A stretch of DNA of 64,000 bases from Flavobacterium cupriresistens. GTDB lineage: Bacteria; Bacteroidota; Bacteroidia; Flavobacteriales; Flavobacteriaceae. Numbering within the stretch: position 1 is the first letter of the stretch; every line of letters starts with the position of its first letter. The notes below the pieces were generated by a model. That model was not told the DNA's origin. It worked only from the letters and a program-made list of their open reading frames with translations, and did no database searches. This document shows positions 25,636-34,597 of the stretch, in pieces. The DNA lies in NCBI RefSeq assembly GCF_020911925.1, contig NZ_CP087134.1:4340001-4404000 (forward strand). Direction: 5' to 3'. Both the position numbers and the translations under genes were made by a program.

Positions 25636-26060
25636 TTTTTTTTCACGCAGATTTAGCAGATTTGACAGATTTTTTTTTTTTGCTTCTTCCAAAAATCCGT
25701 CAAATCTGCTAAATCTGCGTGCTATTTAATTCTGAAATTATCTGTTTTAATACTATTCTGCAAAAGCTAACAATTCCTATTCGAAGTTCTAAACGTGCTT
25801 TCTTAAAATTCTATCTAACTCTTTTTTAAGTTACTGATAAGCACGTTGTTTGTATTTCTTGTTTTAGAGTATTTTGCCATGAATTTCACCAATTACCACA
25901 TTTTTTTTGCCCCTGATTAAAAGGATTTAGACAGATTATCTAATTATTTTAATCCTTTTGTTTTTTACGCAGATTTGCTTAGCCTGTTTGCTATACCCAG
26001 GCTGCTTTTTTTTATTGTCTTCCGCGAAAATCCGCAAAATCCGCAAAATCTGCGTGCTAT
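25636..26060. repeat. Hairpin repeats of the CACGCAGATTT family
   Basis: The gap 25473-26282 has no supported gene. It holds a long hairpin at 25644-25721 (CACGCAGATTTAGCAGATTT against AAATCTGCTAAATCTGCGTG, about 28 bp per arm). A diverged one lies at about 25966-26056 (ACGCAGATTTGC against CCGCAAAATCTGCGTG). Between them at about 25875-25940 are single copies of the GCCATGAATTTCACC and GATTAAAAGGATTTAGACAG motifs of the array at 1237-1636. Confidence 0.75.
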
Positions 26061-26282
26061 TTTACTAACATCCCGCAAAATAATCGAGTTCAGATTAAAA
26101 AGAATTTGCTCTTAGCTTTCTATTATCAACTTCTAAATATTTTTCTCCAGATCACAGAATACTATTTATAAAAACACCGTAGCTTTTGGGTTTGGCCAAC
26201 TTCGATCTCTAGTACGAACAAATTTTTTTATTCAATTTGAAAAAAAATCAAAACAACTCCAATACCTACAGTTCAACCGAAT

Positions 26283-27857
26283 TTAAATGTACCTCAATCT
26301 TTCCTCTTCAAGATCCAGATAGCGCAATTGGTTTCGGATGATTTCTTCGTTCAGAGTCGCCTCTTCTTTATTTCTGTTAATGAGCCAGGCTCTTTGTTCG
26401 CTTAATATTTCTATATAAACCACTTTACATTCCTCGGCCATTGTTATATCGGTGGTCATTTGTTTGTTATCCTCCCATTTCCGCGCCAATTGTTGCAAGG
26501 CCGGTTGTTCCTTAAGTACTTCACTATACTTGGTATATAAATGCTCCAAAGCTTTTTCTGCCAGTTGTCTTCGAATTAAAATTACCGTTTCCTCTTCGGG
26601 AACTACCTGATCAGGATCGTTTAAATGTATTTTTCGTATTAAAAAAGGCAAGGTTAACCCCTGAATGAGCAAAGTCAACAGAATAACAACAAATGTGATA
26701 AAGAGAATTAAGTTTCGCTGTGGAAAAAGTTCTCCATTATCCAAATGCAATGGAATTGACAAAGCTGCAGCAAGTGAAACCACCCCACGCATTCCCGACC
26801 ATCCAAGTACTATCGGGACTCTGTAACCCGGATGTCTCGAATCTGCTACTGTAATAAAATTACGGGCAATAAGCGTAATAATTACAGCGCCGTAAGCAGA
26901 TATAATTCGCGCTATTATTATCACGGCAGTAATCAAAACACCATAACCAATCGCAGCAGAAATACTAACGCCTTCAAGGCCTTCTGTAATTTCAGGCAAA
27001 TCCAATCCGATTAATAAAAATACGATGCCATTCAAAACAAAACACAAACTTTCCCACACACTTGAGCCTCTTATACGAGAGCGACTGCTAAGAAAATGGT
27101 GCCGGTAATACGATAAAAATAAGCCTCCACTTACAACCGCTAATACACCGGAACTGTGTACTTCTTCGGCCGCCATATACATGATATAAGGTGCTATAAG
27201 AGTTAAAACAATATCAATATTAGAGTCTGTTGGTAGGTATTTATGGGCTTTCATAAAAATGAATGCAATTAATAAACCAATACCAACACCACCAATTAAC
27301 ATCCAACCAAAATTCAGTGTGGCTTCGTACCAAATAAACTGGCCCGTTGCCACTGCAATCATCGCAAAACGAAAAATAATAAGCGAAGAAGCATCATTCA
27401 GCAGACTTTCTCCTTCTAAAATAGAAGAAAATCTTTTAGGCACTTTTACAAATTTTAAAATGGCTCCCGCACTTACGGCATCAGGAGGCGAAATAATTCC
27501 GCCCAATAAAAAACCCAAAGCCAGTGAAAATCCCGGAATAAAATAATTCGCCACAAAAGCAACTGACATCGCAGTAAGAAATACCACGACGAAAGCAAAA
27601 CTGGCAATAATACGTCGCCATCGCCAAAGTTCTTTCCATGAAATTGCCCATGCGGCTTCATACAATAAAGGAGGTAAAAATATAATAAAAAGCAACTCCG
27701 GTTGTATATGCAGAATCGGAACACCGGGAATAAAACTAATTCCCAATCCAGCCAAAACCAATACTACCGGGTACGCAACTTTTATCTTGTTGGCCAACAT
27801 TACTAAAAATAAAATAACCACAATAAGACTTAAATAAAATGGAAAGTTTTCAATCAT
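26283..27857 (-). CDS. CPA1-family Na+/H+ antiporter
   Basis: A 524-residue membrane protein with about 12 hydrophobic spans in the first 410 residues and a charged cytoplasmic tail (about 415-524, rich in Glu, Arg and Leu). Hallmarks of the CPA1 NhaP/NHE-type family are IIFLPPLLYEAA in an early span, ISPPDAVSAGAI and the ion-binding ESLLNDASSL, plus GWSGMRGVVSLAAALSIP late in the core. It exchanges cytoplasmic Na+ (or K+) for protons to manage pH and salt. It lies downstream of oxyR on the same strand with an 81-bp gap. That gap carries TTTATAAAGATATAAAATT, which recurs with one change just upstream of oxyR, so OxyR control is possible. Confidence 0.92.
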   Translation of the reverse strand: MIENFPFYLSLIVVILFLVMLANKIKVAYPVVLVLAGLGISFIPGVPILHIQPELLFIIFLPPLLYEAAWAISWKELWRWRRIIASFAFVVVFLTAMSVAFVANYFIPGFSLALGFLLGGIISPPDAVSAGAILKFVKVPKRFSSILEGESLLNDASSLIIFRFAMIAVATGQFIWYEATLNFGWMLIGGVGIGLLIAFIFMKAHKYLPTDSNIDIVLTLIAPYIMYMAAEEVHSSGVLAVVSGGLFLSYYRHHFLSSRSRIRGSSVWESLCFVLNGIVFLLIGLDLPEITEGLEGVSISAAIGYGVLITAVIIIARIISAYGAVIITLIARNFITVADSRHPGYRVPIVLGWSGMRGVVSLAAALSIPLHLDNGELFPQRNLILFITFVVILLTLLIQGLTLPFLIRKIHLNDPDQVVPEEETVILIRRQLAEKALEHLYTKYSEVLKEQPALQQLARKWEDNKQMTTDITMAEECKVVYIEILSEQRAWLINRNKEEATLNEEIIRNQLRYLDLEEERLRYI

Positions 27858-27877
27858 TTGATCCCTTATTTAATTGA

Positions 27878-27896
27878 TTTATAAAGATATAAAATT
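27878..27896. promoter_or_regulatory. Candidate OxyR/promoter motif ahead of antiporter gene
   Basis: TTTATAAAGATATAAAATT here matches 28922-28940, upstream of oxyR, with a single mismatch. Both lie 14-40 bp before a minus-strand start codon. On the minus strand it reads TATCTTTA, close to a -7 box, so it may be a core promoter rather than an operator. Confidence 0.4.
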
Positions 27897-27938
27897 GATA
27901 AATCCGGGGTTGTTTTTTTTACATAGAGTTCAAAGAAT

Positions 27939-28907
27939 CTAAAACTTACTCACCGCATCAACAAAATAAGGAGAGTCGTTCCATCTAATTTTTTTATAGC
28001 TAAAATTAGCTTTAAGTGCCTCCGGCAAACAACTCCAAATCGCTTCATTCATCTTTTCTAACAGTAACTTTTTAGAAAAAGTATCCGATACCACAAAACT
28101 GATTTCACGTACCGGTTTAGGGTCTTTAAAAGCCTTAAAAAGCATATTTTCCTTTTCGTTTAAAATAGAAAGCTGCGGAATAATAGCAAAACCTAACTCC
28201 GCACGAACCAAATTTTTGAGCGTTTCAATAGAACTTATATCGTAACTAAACTGTTCTTTTATTTTTCCCGGTGTTTTCAAACCACAGATATCCAATAATT
28301 GCGCATTGTAACAATACTCATTCTGAAGCAATAATAAAAAGGGTTTGTCTCCCGGTTGAATTTCATAAAAATCCTCACTTGCCATCGGGTGTTCTTTATT
28401 CAGATACGCCACAAATGGCTCCTTAAAAATCGGATGTTCCATCAGATTTTTATTTCCGGTAGGTGTCGCCATAATCGCTACATCAAGAGCACCGGTCTCT
28501 ACATCATGCATCAATTGTCCCGTATTGGCTTCCTTGATGATAAAATGAACTTTTGGTGTAACCTCTTTCATCGTTTTAATAAACAACGGAATTAAATAAG
28601 GAGATAAGGTAGAAATCACGCCAATTTTCAACTCCCCTTCCAGCATATTCTTTTCGTTTACCACAAAATCGCGGATTTCATTCGTCTCACGCAAAATTTT
28701 CCTGGCCCTGTTTATAATCTCTTTTCCAAGTTCCGTTGGTGTCAGTGGCACTTTATTTCGATCAAAAATTTTAATTCCGATTTCTTCTTCGAGATTTTTT
28801 AGCTGAATGGTCAATCCGGGTTGTGAAACCATACAAACGTCTGCAGCCCTTGCAAAATGGCGTTCCTCGTCTAAAGCGACTATATATTTTAACTGTTGAA
28901 TCGTCAT
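27939..28907 (-). CDS. oxyR: LysR-family peroxide sensor OxyR
   Basis: A 322-residue LysR-type regulator. The N-terminal winged helix (about 1-65) includes FARAADVCMVSQPGLTIQLK and IKIFDRNKVPLTPTELGK; the effector domain starts near residue 90. Two Cys in EYCYNAQLLDICG fall at residues 199 and 208, the same spacing and numbering as the redox pair Cys199/Cys208 of Escherichia coli OxyR, so peroxide sensing by disulfide formation is likely. Transcription diverges from an OsmC-family gene, a fitting target. An AT-rich dyad (TTTTATAAA at 28921-28929, TTTATAAAA at 28951-28959) lies between the two. Confidence 0.9.
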   Translation of the reverse strand: MTIQQLKYIVALDEERHFARAADVCMVSQPGLTIQLKNLEEEIGIKIFDRNKVPLTPTELGKEIINRARKILRETNEIRDFVVNEKNMLEGELKIGVISTLSPYLIPLFIKTMKEVTPKVHFIIKEANTGQLMHDVETGALDVAIMATPTGNKNLMEHPIFKEPFVAYLNKEHPMASEDFYEIQPGDKPFLLLLQNEYCYNAQLLDICGLKTPGKIKEQFSYDISSIETLKNLVRAELGFAIIPQLSILNEKENMLFKAFKDPKPVREISFVVSDTFSKKLLLEKMNEAIWSCLPEALKANFSYKKIRWNDSPYFVDAVSKF

Positions 28908-28920
28908 GATTATAAATTTA

Positions 28921-28977
28921 TTTTATAAAGATACAAAATTATCAATTTGATTTATAAAACTACTCGCTCTAAATTTG
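28921..28977 (+). promoter_or_regulatory. osmC-side promoter overlapping a candidate OxyR dyad
   Basis: TTTG at 28946-28949 and TAAATTTG at 28970-28977, with a 20-bp spacer, make a near-ideal Bacteroidota promoter for the OsmC gene (start 29045). The -33 box lies inside the inverted pair TTTTATAAA (28921-28929) and TTTATAAAA (28951-28959), a plausible OxyR site that could control both directions. Confidence 0.6.
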
Positions 28978-29044
28978 TCCCATCAAATCAGAACAATGAT
29001 TTGAATAACTCAAAAAATTTAAAATAACATAAAAAAGTAAGATC

Positions 29045-29464
29045 ATGAAATTTACAAGAACAGCAAACGCAAATTGGAAAGGTACAGGAATGGAAGGAAC
29101 AGGAACCATCAGTACCCAAAGCACTACCTTAAACAATGCACAATTATCCTTTAAAACCCGCTTTGCAGAAGGTGTAGGAACAAATCCTGAAGAATTAATC
29201 GCAGCCGCACACTCAGGATGTTTTACCATGCAACTGAGCTTTTTGTTAACCGAAGCCGGTTTTATCCCGGAAGATTTGAATACAAAAGCAAAAGTAACTT
29301 TAGAAGACGGAACCATTACTTTAATTCAATTAGAACTCGAAGGAAAAGTTCCGGGAATCTCAGAAGAACAATTTCAGGAATTAGCTCAGAAAGCAAAAGC
29401 GATTTGTCCAATTTCAAAACTACTGAATACAGAAATCACGCTATCAACTACACTAACAGCTTAA
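29045..29464 (+). CDS. OsmC-family peroxiredoxin-like protein
   Basis: A 139-residue protein with the OsmC fold and its two reactive Cys: Cys59 in AAAHSGCFTMQLS and Cys121 in KAICPISKLL. The opening MKFTRTANANWKGTGMEGTG and the GTNPEELIAAAH block point to OsmC rather than Ohr. OsmC proteins reduce organic hydroperoxides with these Cys. It is divergent from oxyR and has its own strong promoter. An alpha/beta hydrolase gene follows 40 bp later and may be co-transcribed. Confidence 0.92.
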   Translation: MKFTRTANANWKGTGMEGTGTISTQSTTLNNAQLSFKTRFAEGVGTNPEELIAAAHSGCFTMQLSFLLTEAGFIPEDLNTKAKVTLEDGTITLIQLELEGKVPGISEEQFQELAQKAKAICPISKLLNTEITLSTTLTA

Positions 29465-29504
29465 TTATAAGTAAATAACAAATTAATTTCTTTAAATTTA
29501 TACT

Positions 29505-30302
29505 ATGAAAACAACAACAGCAAAAGAACAAATGAAGTCCTATTTCATGTTCGCAGTATTATTTTTCTCCTTGCTATTTTCAACTACTATTGCAACAGCA
29601 CAAACCACTCCACCGGTAAAAAATGTAGTTTTAGTGCATGGTGCTTTTGCAGATGGTTCAGGATGGAGGGCTTTGTATGATATTTTAAGCAAAAAAGGAT
29701 ATCATGTAACGATTGTTCAGAACCCACTTTCTTCTCTTGAGGATGATGTAAACGCAACAAAAGTAGTTTTAGACAACCAAGACGGACCAACTGTTTTAGT
29801 CGGACATTCCTGGGGTGGATCTGTAATTACAGAAGCCGGAAACCATCCAAATGTAGTCGCTTTAGTTTATGTTGCAGCTTTCCAGCCCGATAATGGCGAA
29901 ACTACCGTACAATGGCTAAAAACCGCTCCTCCTGCTCCGGAAAATGGAATCTTAAATCCCGACGATAAAGGAATTGTATATTATGATAAAGCTAAATTCC
30001 ACGCCGGTTTTGCTGCCGATATTCCAAAAGACCAAGCCGACTTCATGTACGCTTCTCAAGGTGCTTTTTATGCCAAAGGCTTTGGAACTCCAATCACCAA
30101 AGCGGCCTGGAGAGACAAACCAACTTATGGAATTGTAGCTACTGACGATAAAAGTATCAATCCGGAAATAGAACGTGCGATGTACAAACGTTCTAAAACA
30201 AAAATAACGGAAATAAAAGGTAGTCATGTAGTGTTTATGTCGCAACCAAAAGCAGTTGCTGATGTAATTATCAAAGCATCGAAAGAGAGTGCTAAAAAAT
30301 AA
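29505..30302 (+). CDS. Exported alpha/beta hydrolase
   Basis: A 265-residue protein with a signal peptide (about 1-33, ending ATAQ), then an alpha/beta-hydrolase fold. NVVLVHGAFADGSGW is the oxyanion segment, VGHSWGG has the nucleophile Ser102, and GSHVVFMSQP carries the likely catalytic His. The family resembles the salicylate-esterase/RsbQ-like group often annotated only as alpha/beta hydrolase; the substrate cannot be told. It lies 40 bp after the OsmC gene and may be under OxyR as well. A hairpin at 30329-30351 ends the unit. Confidence 0.88.
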   Translation: MKTTTAKEQMKSYFMFAVLFFSLLFSTTIATAQTTPPVKNVVLVHGAFADGSGWRALYDILSKKGYHVTIVQNPLSSLEDDVNATKVVLDNQDGPTVLVGHSWGGSVITEAGNHPNVVALVYVAAFQPDNGETTVQWLKTAPPAPENGILNPDDKGIVYYDKAKFHAGFAADIPKDQADFMYASQGAFYAKGFGTPITKAAWRDKPTYGIVATDDKSINPEIERAMYKRSKTKITEIKGSHVVFMSQPKAVADVIIKASKESAKK

Positions 30303-30328
30303 GCAAATTCAACAATAAGGATAATTGG

Positions 30329-30360
30329 AACTCCGGCAATTTGTCGGAGTTTCCTATTTT
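30329..30360 (+). terminator. Probable terminator after hydrolase gene
   Basis: AACTCCG (30329-30335) pairs with CGGAGTT (30345-30351) and is followed by a T-rich stretch. The stem is short, so confidence is moderate. Confidence 0.6.
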
Positions 30361-30543
30361 TCACTTTGAAATAAATTCATTTTAAAAATCTGGAAGAAAT
30401 AAATTATATCTTTAACACTAATTAGAAAACTAAGCTTCTGAATAAATCAAAATTGACCTTTTGAGAAAAATAAGAACAGCGTTTTATCCTGAAATTGACA
30501 AACAGAAAACCCAAACATCACTATAATATCACAAAACAAAAAC

Positions 30544-31191
30544 ATGAGAGTAATTATTACAGGTGCCACAGGAATGGTTGGCGAAGGTGTTTTATTAGAA
30601 TGTCTTGACAACTACGCGGTCAAAAAAGTATTAATGATCAACCGCAAAGCTTCCGCAATTAAACATCCAAAACTAGAAGAATTAATTGTATTGGACTTTA
30701 TGCAACTAAGCCGCTACAGTGATGTTCTGAAAAGCTATGATGCCTGTTTCTATTGTGCCGGCGTAAGTTCTGTTGGCATGGACGAAGTAAAATATACCTA
30801 TGTAACTTACGATACGACTTTGGCTTTCGCGCGAGCATTATCAGAAATTAACCCCAACATGGTTTTCAATTTTGTTACCGGAAGTCATACCGATACTTCC
30901 GAAAATGGAAAAGTAATGTGGGCACGTGTAAAAGGAAAAACAGAGAATGATTTAATGAAATTACCCTTCAGAGGGCAATATAATTTCCGTCCGGGTTTTA
31001 TGAAACCTTTCAAAGAACAGAAAAATGTAAAAACCATATTTAAAATGATTATTCCGTTTTTCCCACTTTTGTTTCCTAAAAAATCTTTGACTTTGAAAGA
31101 TGTTGGACAGGCGATGATTAATACGGTTAAAGACGGTTATCCGAAACAAATTTTGGAGATAGAGGATATTAAGGTGTTGGCGGAATTGTAA
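30544..31191 (+). CDS. NAD(P)-binding Rossmann-fold epimerase-like protein
   Basis: A 215-residue protein of the short atypical SDR/NAD(P)H-binding type. It starts directly with the dinucleotide loop VIITGATGMVGEGV, and YDACFYCAGVSSVG is the strand-4 segment. There is no intact YxxxK. The family (often annotated NAD-dependent epimerase/dehydratase or NAD(P)H-binding) includes oxidoreductases and proteins that only sense NADPH. The substrate is unknown. It is a single gene between the hydrolase and an LLM oxidoreductase, with no promoter that I can place. Confidence 0.8.
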   Translation: MRVIITGATGMVGEGVLLECLDNYAVKKVLMINRKASAIKHPKLEELIVLDFMQLSRYSDVLKSYDACFYCAGVSSVGMDEVKYTYVTYDTTLAFARALSEINPNMVFNFVTGSHTDTSENGKVMWARVKGKTENDLMKLPFRGQYNFRPGFMKPFKEQKNVKTIFKMIIPFFPLLFPKKSLTLKDVGQAMINTVKDGYPKQILEIEDIKVLAEL

Positions 31192-31291
31192 TTTATTTTC
31201 TGCCCTTTTTCTCCATTTAAAAGTTAACTAGCACCCTTGATTATCCGCTTTTCCAAACCCAAACCATTTCAAAATTTAATACCTTTACTAC

Positions 31292-32311
31292 ATGATCGAA
31301 ATCGGAATAGACAGTTTTGCGTCGGCGATGTACGGCGATAACAACAGACTTAGCCCTGTAGAGGCAATGGAGCAATTGCTTCAACGAATTGAATTTGCAG
31401 ATCAGGTTGGTCTGGATGTATTTGGAATTGGCGAACATCATAAAAAAGAATTTTTAGATTCTGCTACCACTGTAATCCTAAGTGCAGCCGCAGCACGCAC
31501 CAAACAAATTCGTTTGACTAGTGCCGTGAGCGTTTTAAGCGCCGCTGATCCTGTACGGTTGTATCAAAGTTTTGCAACACTGGATTTAATTTCTAAAGGA
31601 AGAGCAGAAATTGTAGTTGGTCGTGGTTCTTCTATTGAAGCTTATCCCCTTTTTGGATTTAATCTGAACGATTACGACGCTCTTTTTAAAGAAAAACTGG
31701 AACTTCTACTGCAAGTTCGCGATACTGAATTTGTCACCTGGTCGGGGAAATTCCGTCCGGCATTGAATAATTTACCTGTCTATCCGAGAGCGCTACAGGA
31801 CAAACTACCCGTTTGGCTTGGTGTTGGCGGAAGTCCCGAATCCTTTGTCAGAGCTGGAAGTCTTGGTTTACCTTTGATGGTCGCCGTAATTGGAGGGCAA
31901 ACACACCGATTTCGCCCGTTGATTGATTTGTACCGGGAAGCGGGGAAAGCTGCAGGTTATCAACCCGAAGACTTAAAGGTTGGTTTACATTCCCCTGGTT
32001 ATGTATCTTCAACTACCGAAAGTGCTATAACAGAATATTATCCCGGTTATGCCGAACTTTGGACTAAATTAGGAAAAGAACGAGGCTGGCCTCCGGTTAC
32101 CAAAACATCATTTGATTACCTTATCGACGAAAAAGGCGTTTTGGTTCTTGGAAGTCCGGAGCAGGCAGCAGAGAAAATTTTACGTCACAGTGAAGCCCTT
32201 GGAGGCATTTCAAGATTTACGTTCCAGATGGATAATGCAGGGCTTACTCATACACAATTGATGAACGCAATAGAATTAATCGGAACAAAAGTAAAACCGT
32301 TGCTACAATAA
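31292..32311 (+). CDS. LLM-class flavin-dependent oxidoreductase
   Basis: A 339-residue luciferase-like monooxygenase: IEFADQVGLDVFGIGEHH, the strand IRLTSAVSVLSAADPVRLYQ, LDLISKGRAEIVVGRGSS and LPVWLGVGGSPESF. These mark the LLM TIM-barrel that uses FMN or F420; in Bacteroidota FMN is more likely. The substrate is unknown. A weak -7 box (TACCTTTA, 31280-31287) lies just before the start, which would leave almost no leader. The MocR regulator gene follows on the same strand with its own promoter. Confidence 0.88.
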   Translation: MIEIGIDSFASAMYGDNNRLSPVEAMEQLLQRIEFADQVGLDVFGIGEHHKKEFLDSATTVILSAAAARTKQIRLTSAVSVLSAADPVRLYQSFATLDLISKGRAEIVVGRGSSIEAYPLFGFNLNDYDALFKEKLELLLQVRDTEFVTWSGKFRPALNNLPVYPRALQDKLPVWLGVGGSPESFVRAGSLGLPLMVAVIGGQTHRFRPLIDLYREAGKAAGYQPEDLKVGLHSPGYVSSTTESAITEYYPGYAELWTKLGKERGWPPVTKTSFDYLIDEKGVLVLGSPEQAAEKILRHSEALGGISRFTFQMDNAGLTHTQLMNAIELIGTKVKPLLQ

Positions 32312-32434
32312 GCAGCGTTTTTACTTTTCATTTTTCATTTTTCGCTCTTTACCATCTATTCTCTATAATCTATTTTCTATACTTCATATCTAACTCCTCA
32401 CAAACAATTCCTTTCAATCAATAAAAAATTGAAG

Positions 32435-32484
32435 TAAATTTGGACTATCAACTCATTCTATTTCTCAACGCTTTAAATAGTCCA
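32435..32484 (+). promoter_or_regulatory. MocR gene promoter with inverted operator
   Basis: TAAATTTG (32435-32442) is a perfect -7 box. TGGACTAT (32441-32448) overlaps it and recurs inverted as ATAGTCCA (32477-32484), ending 1 bp before the start codon. Paired sites of this kind suit autoregulation by the MocR protein encoded downstream. No clear -33 TTG is seen. Confidence 0.55.
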
Positions 32485-32485
32485 G

Positions 32486-33898
32486 ATGTTACGACCTTGG
32501 TCACTTGAAATTCAATTAGACAAAAAATCAGACAAAGCCCTGTATCTGCAAATTGCTGATGCTATTATCAATGCTGTTAAATCGGGAAAATTAACCAAAG
32601 GCAATGCATTACCCGGAAGCAGGCAACTTGGCGCTTTATTAAATGTAAATCGAAATACCGTTATTGAAGCTCTGGATGTTTTAATCGCAGAAGGCTGGCT
32701 TATTACCATAGACCGAAAAGGAACTTTTATTGCAGATGTATTACCTGAAATTGTTTCTGACAAAAAACGCGAAACAAAAGCAAACGCCACTTCCGAAGAA
32801 ACCAAACCCTATCTTACTTTTGATGATGGTCATCCCGACAGTAGTCTTGCCCCTACCAATGATCTTGCCCGCGCTTACCGCGAAATATTTAGTAGAAAAT
32901 CCCGCTGGCAAATCATGGGATACAGCAACGAATTTGGCGATATCGAATTCAGAAAAGCAATAGTGCAAATGTTGAATTTCAAAAGAGGAATGAATATCAC
33001 ATTAGATCAGATTTGCATTACGCGAGGCAGCCAAATGGCCATGTATCTGGCTTCTCATTGTTTACTCTCAAAAGGAGATTTTATTATGATCGAAAATCCG
33101 GGATATCAACCTGCCTGGGAAGCCTTTGAAAATGCCAATGCACAGCTTTTGCCTGTAGCAGTCACTTCGGATGGTTTAGACATCGATCAGGTGGAAGTCT
33201 ATCTAAAAAAATACCCTACTATAAAAGCGATCTATGTTACACCACACCACCAATTTCCGACGACGGTAACACTTAGTTTGAAAAAAAGATTGAGGCTTAT
33301 TGAATTATCCAATCAATACAACTTTACCATAATTGAAGACGATTATGACAATGAATTCCATTTTGGTCAACGTCCTGTTCTGCCAATTTCCAGTTATGAC
33401 AATGCTAAAAACTTTGTCTATATCGGTACTTTAAGCAAGATTGTTGCTCCGGCACTCCGCATTGGTTATTTGGTAAGTGCTGCTGAGAATATTCAAAAAG
33501 TAGGCAAACACAGAAAAATAATTGATGTGCAGGGAGATAATATTATGGAAGAAGCCGTTTTACAACTTATTAATGACGGTAAAATCAAAAGGCATCTTAA
33601 AAAAACCAATCTCATTTATAAGTCGAAAAGAGATTATTTTGAAAGACTGCTTACCGAGCATCTCAAAGATAAAATTACATTCAGCAGACCCGAAGGAGGA
33701 TTGGCTTTTTGGATCGTCCCAAATTCTGAGATTGATGTACTGGCAACCTTTGAAAAATTACAACGCAGCGGCATCAAGATAATGAGCCCCCAGAAGTTTA
33801 GCTTTGGTCCGGCCATTTCAGGATTTAGATTGGGATACGCTTCACTCACTGAAAAACAAATGGAAGAAGGAATTAGGGCTTTGGCTAAGATTTTATAA
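32486..33898 (+). CDS. MocR-type regulator (GntR HTH fused to PLP aminotransferase)
   Basis: A 470-residue fusion. Residues 14-85 are a GntR winged helix (ALYLQIADAIINAVKSGKL, LPGSRQLGALLNVNRNTVI). Residues 110-470 are a fold-type I aminotransferase with VTPHHQFPTT, IIEDDYDNEF and the PLP lysine Lys318 in IGTLSKIVAP. MocR proteins such as PdxR and GabR use PLP or its aldimine as effector rather than catalysing transamination. The paired TGGACTAT/ATAGTCCA sites at its promoter suggest it binds there. No pdxS/pdxT pair is next to it, so the regulon is unclear. Confidence 0.9.
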   Translation: MLRPWSLEIQLDKKSDKALYLQIADAIINAVKSGKLTKGNALPGSRQLGALLNVNRNTVIEALDVLIAEGWLITIDRKGTFIADVLPEIVSDKKRETKANATSEETKPYLTFDDGHPDSSLAPTNDLARAYREIFSRKSRWQIMGYSNEFGDIEFRKAIVQMLNFKRGMNITLDQICITRGSQMAMYLASHCLLSKGDFIMIENPGYQPAWEAFENANAQLLPVAVTSDGLDIDQVEVYLKKYPTIKAIYVTPHHQFPTTVTLSLKKRLRLIELSNQYNFTIIEDDYDNEFHFGQRPVLPISSYDNAKNFVYIGTLSKIVAPALRIGYLVSAAENIQKVGKHRKIIDVQGDNIMEEAVLQLINDGKIKRHLKKTNLIYKSKRDYFERLLTEHLKDKITFSRPEGGLAFWIVPNSEIDVLATFEKLQRSGIKIMSPQKFSFGPAISGFRLGYASLTEKQMEEGIRALAKIL

Positions 33899-33977
33899 TT
33901 TTAAAAACAAGAAAAACGGTTCTGTATCTTTGAGCCTCGAGGTTTGACTCAATGTCGTTAAATTAATGCTATTTTTT

Positions 33978-34035
33978 CACGCAGATTTTGCGGATTCTGC
34001 GGATTTTTTTATTTCATTCCGCTTAAATCTTCGTG
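33978..34035. repeat. Hairpin repeat, CACGCAGATTT family
   Basis: CACGCAGATTTTGCGGATTC near 33978 faces a degenerate reversed arm (TTAAATCTTCGTGAG, about 34023-34037). It is a single diverged copy of the family at 25644-25721 and 60745-61240. The gap 33899-34522 holds no supported gene. Confidence 0.6.
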
Positions 34036-34283
34036 AGCCTTTTTTGACGATTCTCGACTTAATGACATTGGGGTTTGGCCGAAACCCTTTGAATTCGTTG
34101 GTTGAAATCAACGGCAATTAAACAATTTAAAAAAATGCAATATTGCCTAAATGCATTGTGCGTGAGAAATATTAATTGTAATTTTTATTACTCTTGAAAT
34201 CTGCAATTTAGTTAGAACCTGAACTCGATTAATATTCTAAATTTAAATTATGTTCGTCGGTATTTAATTTGCTTTTCTGTTTT

Positions 34284-34356
34284 CTGCAAGGTCTTTTTTG
34301 ACCTTGTAGGTATAATTTGAGTTATTAAAAACCTGCAAGGTCAAAAAAAAACCTTG
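34284..34356. repeat. Paired CTGCAAGGTC inverted repeats
   Basis: CAAGGTCTTTTTTGACCTTG (34287-34306) is itself a hairpin. Together with CCTGCAAGGTC...ACCTTG (34332-34356) it forms a second, larger inverted pair. This could act as a terminator in either direction or be a small dispersed repeat. Confidence 0.6.
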
Positions 34357-34522
34357 TTGAAAAATCATAATACTTAAAAATCAACGACTAAATAATTGGA
34401 CAGCGGTTAAAAAACTATAAATCATGCCCTATAAATCTCTTATTCCGCTTCACAGAACAACACAGTTAATAATTTTTAGTCTTCAGGAATAAAAAAAAGA
34501 CAGCATTTTTAATTTAGATTTC

Positions 34523-34542
34523 TATATTTGCAACAAAGTTGC
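34523..34542 (+). promoter_or_regulatory. Promoter -7 box overlapped by GCAAC-AAA-GTTGC dyad
   Basis: TATATTTG (34523-34530) fits TAnnTTTG. It abuts a perfect GCAAC (34530-34534) / GTTGC (34538-34542) inverted repeat with a 3-nt spacer that would cover the transcript start. A repressor bound here would block the operon that starts at 34598. The form resembles sites of Fur/Zur-type metalloregulators; the regulator is not identified. Confidence 0.55.
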
Positions 34543-34597
34543 GATAGACCTAGCCTTAAAAGAGGCTTCCATACTCCCAACTTTCTGTAAATCAAGA

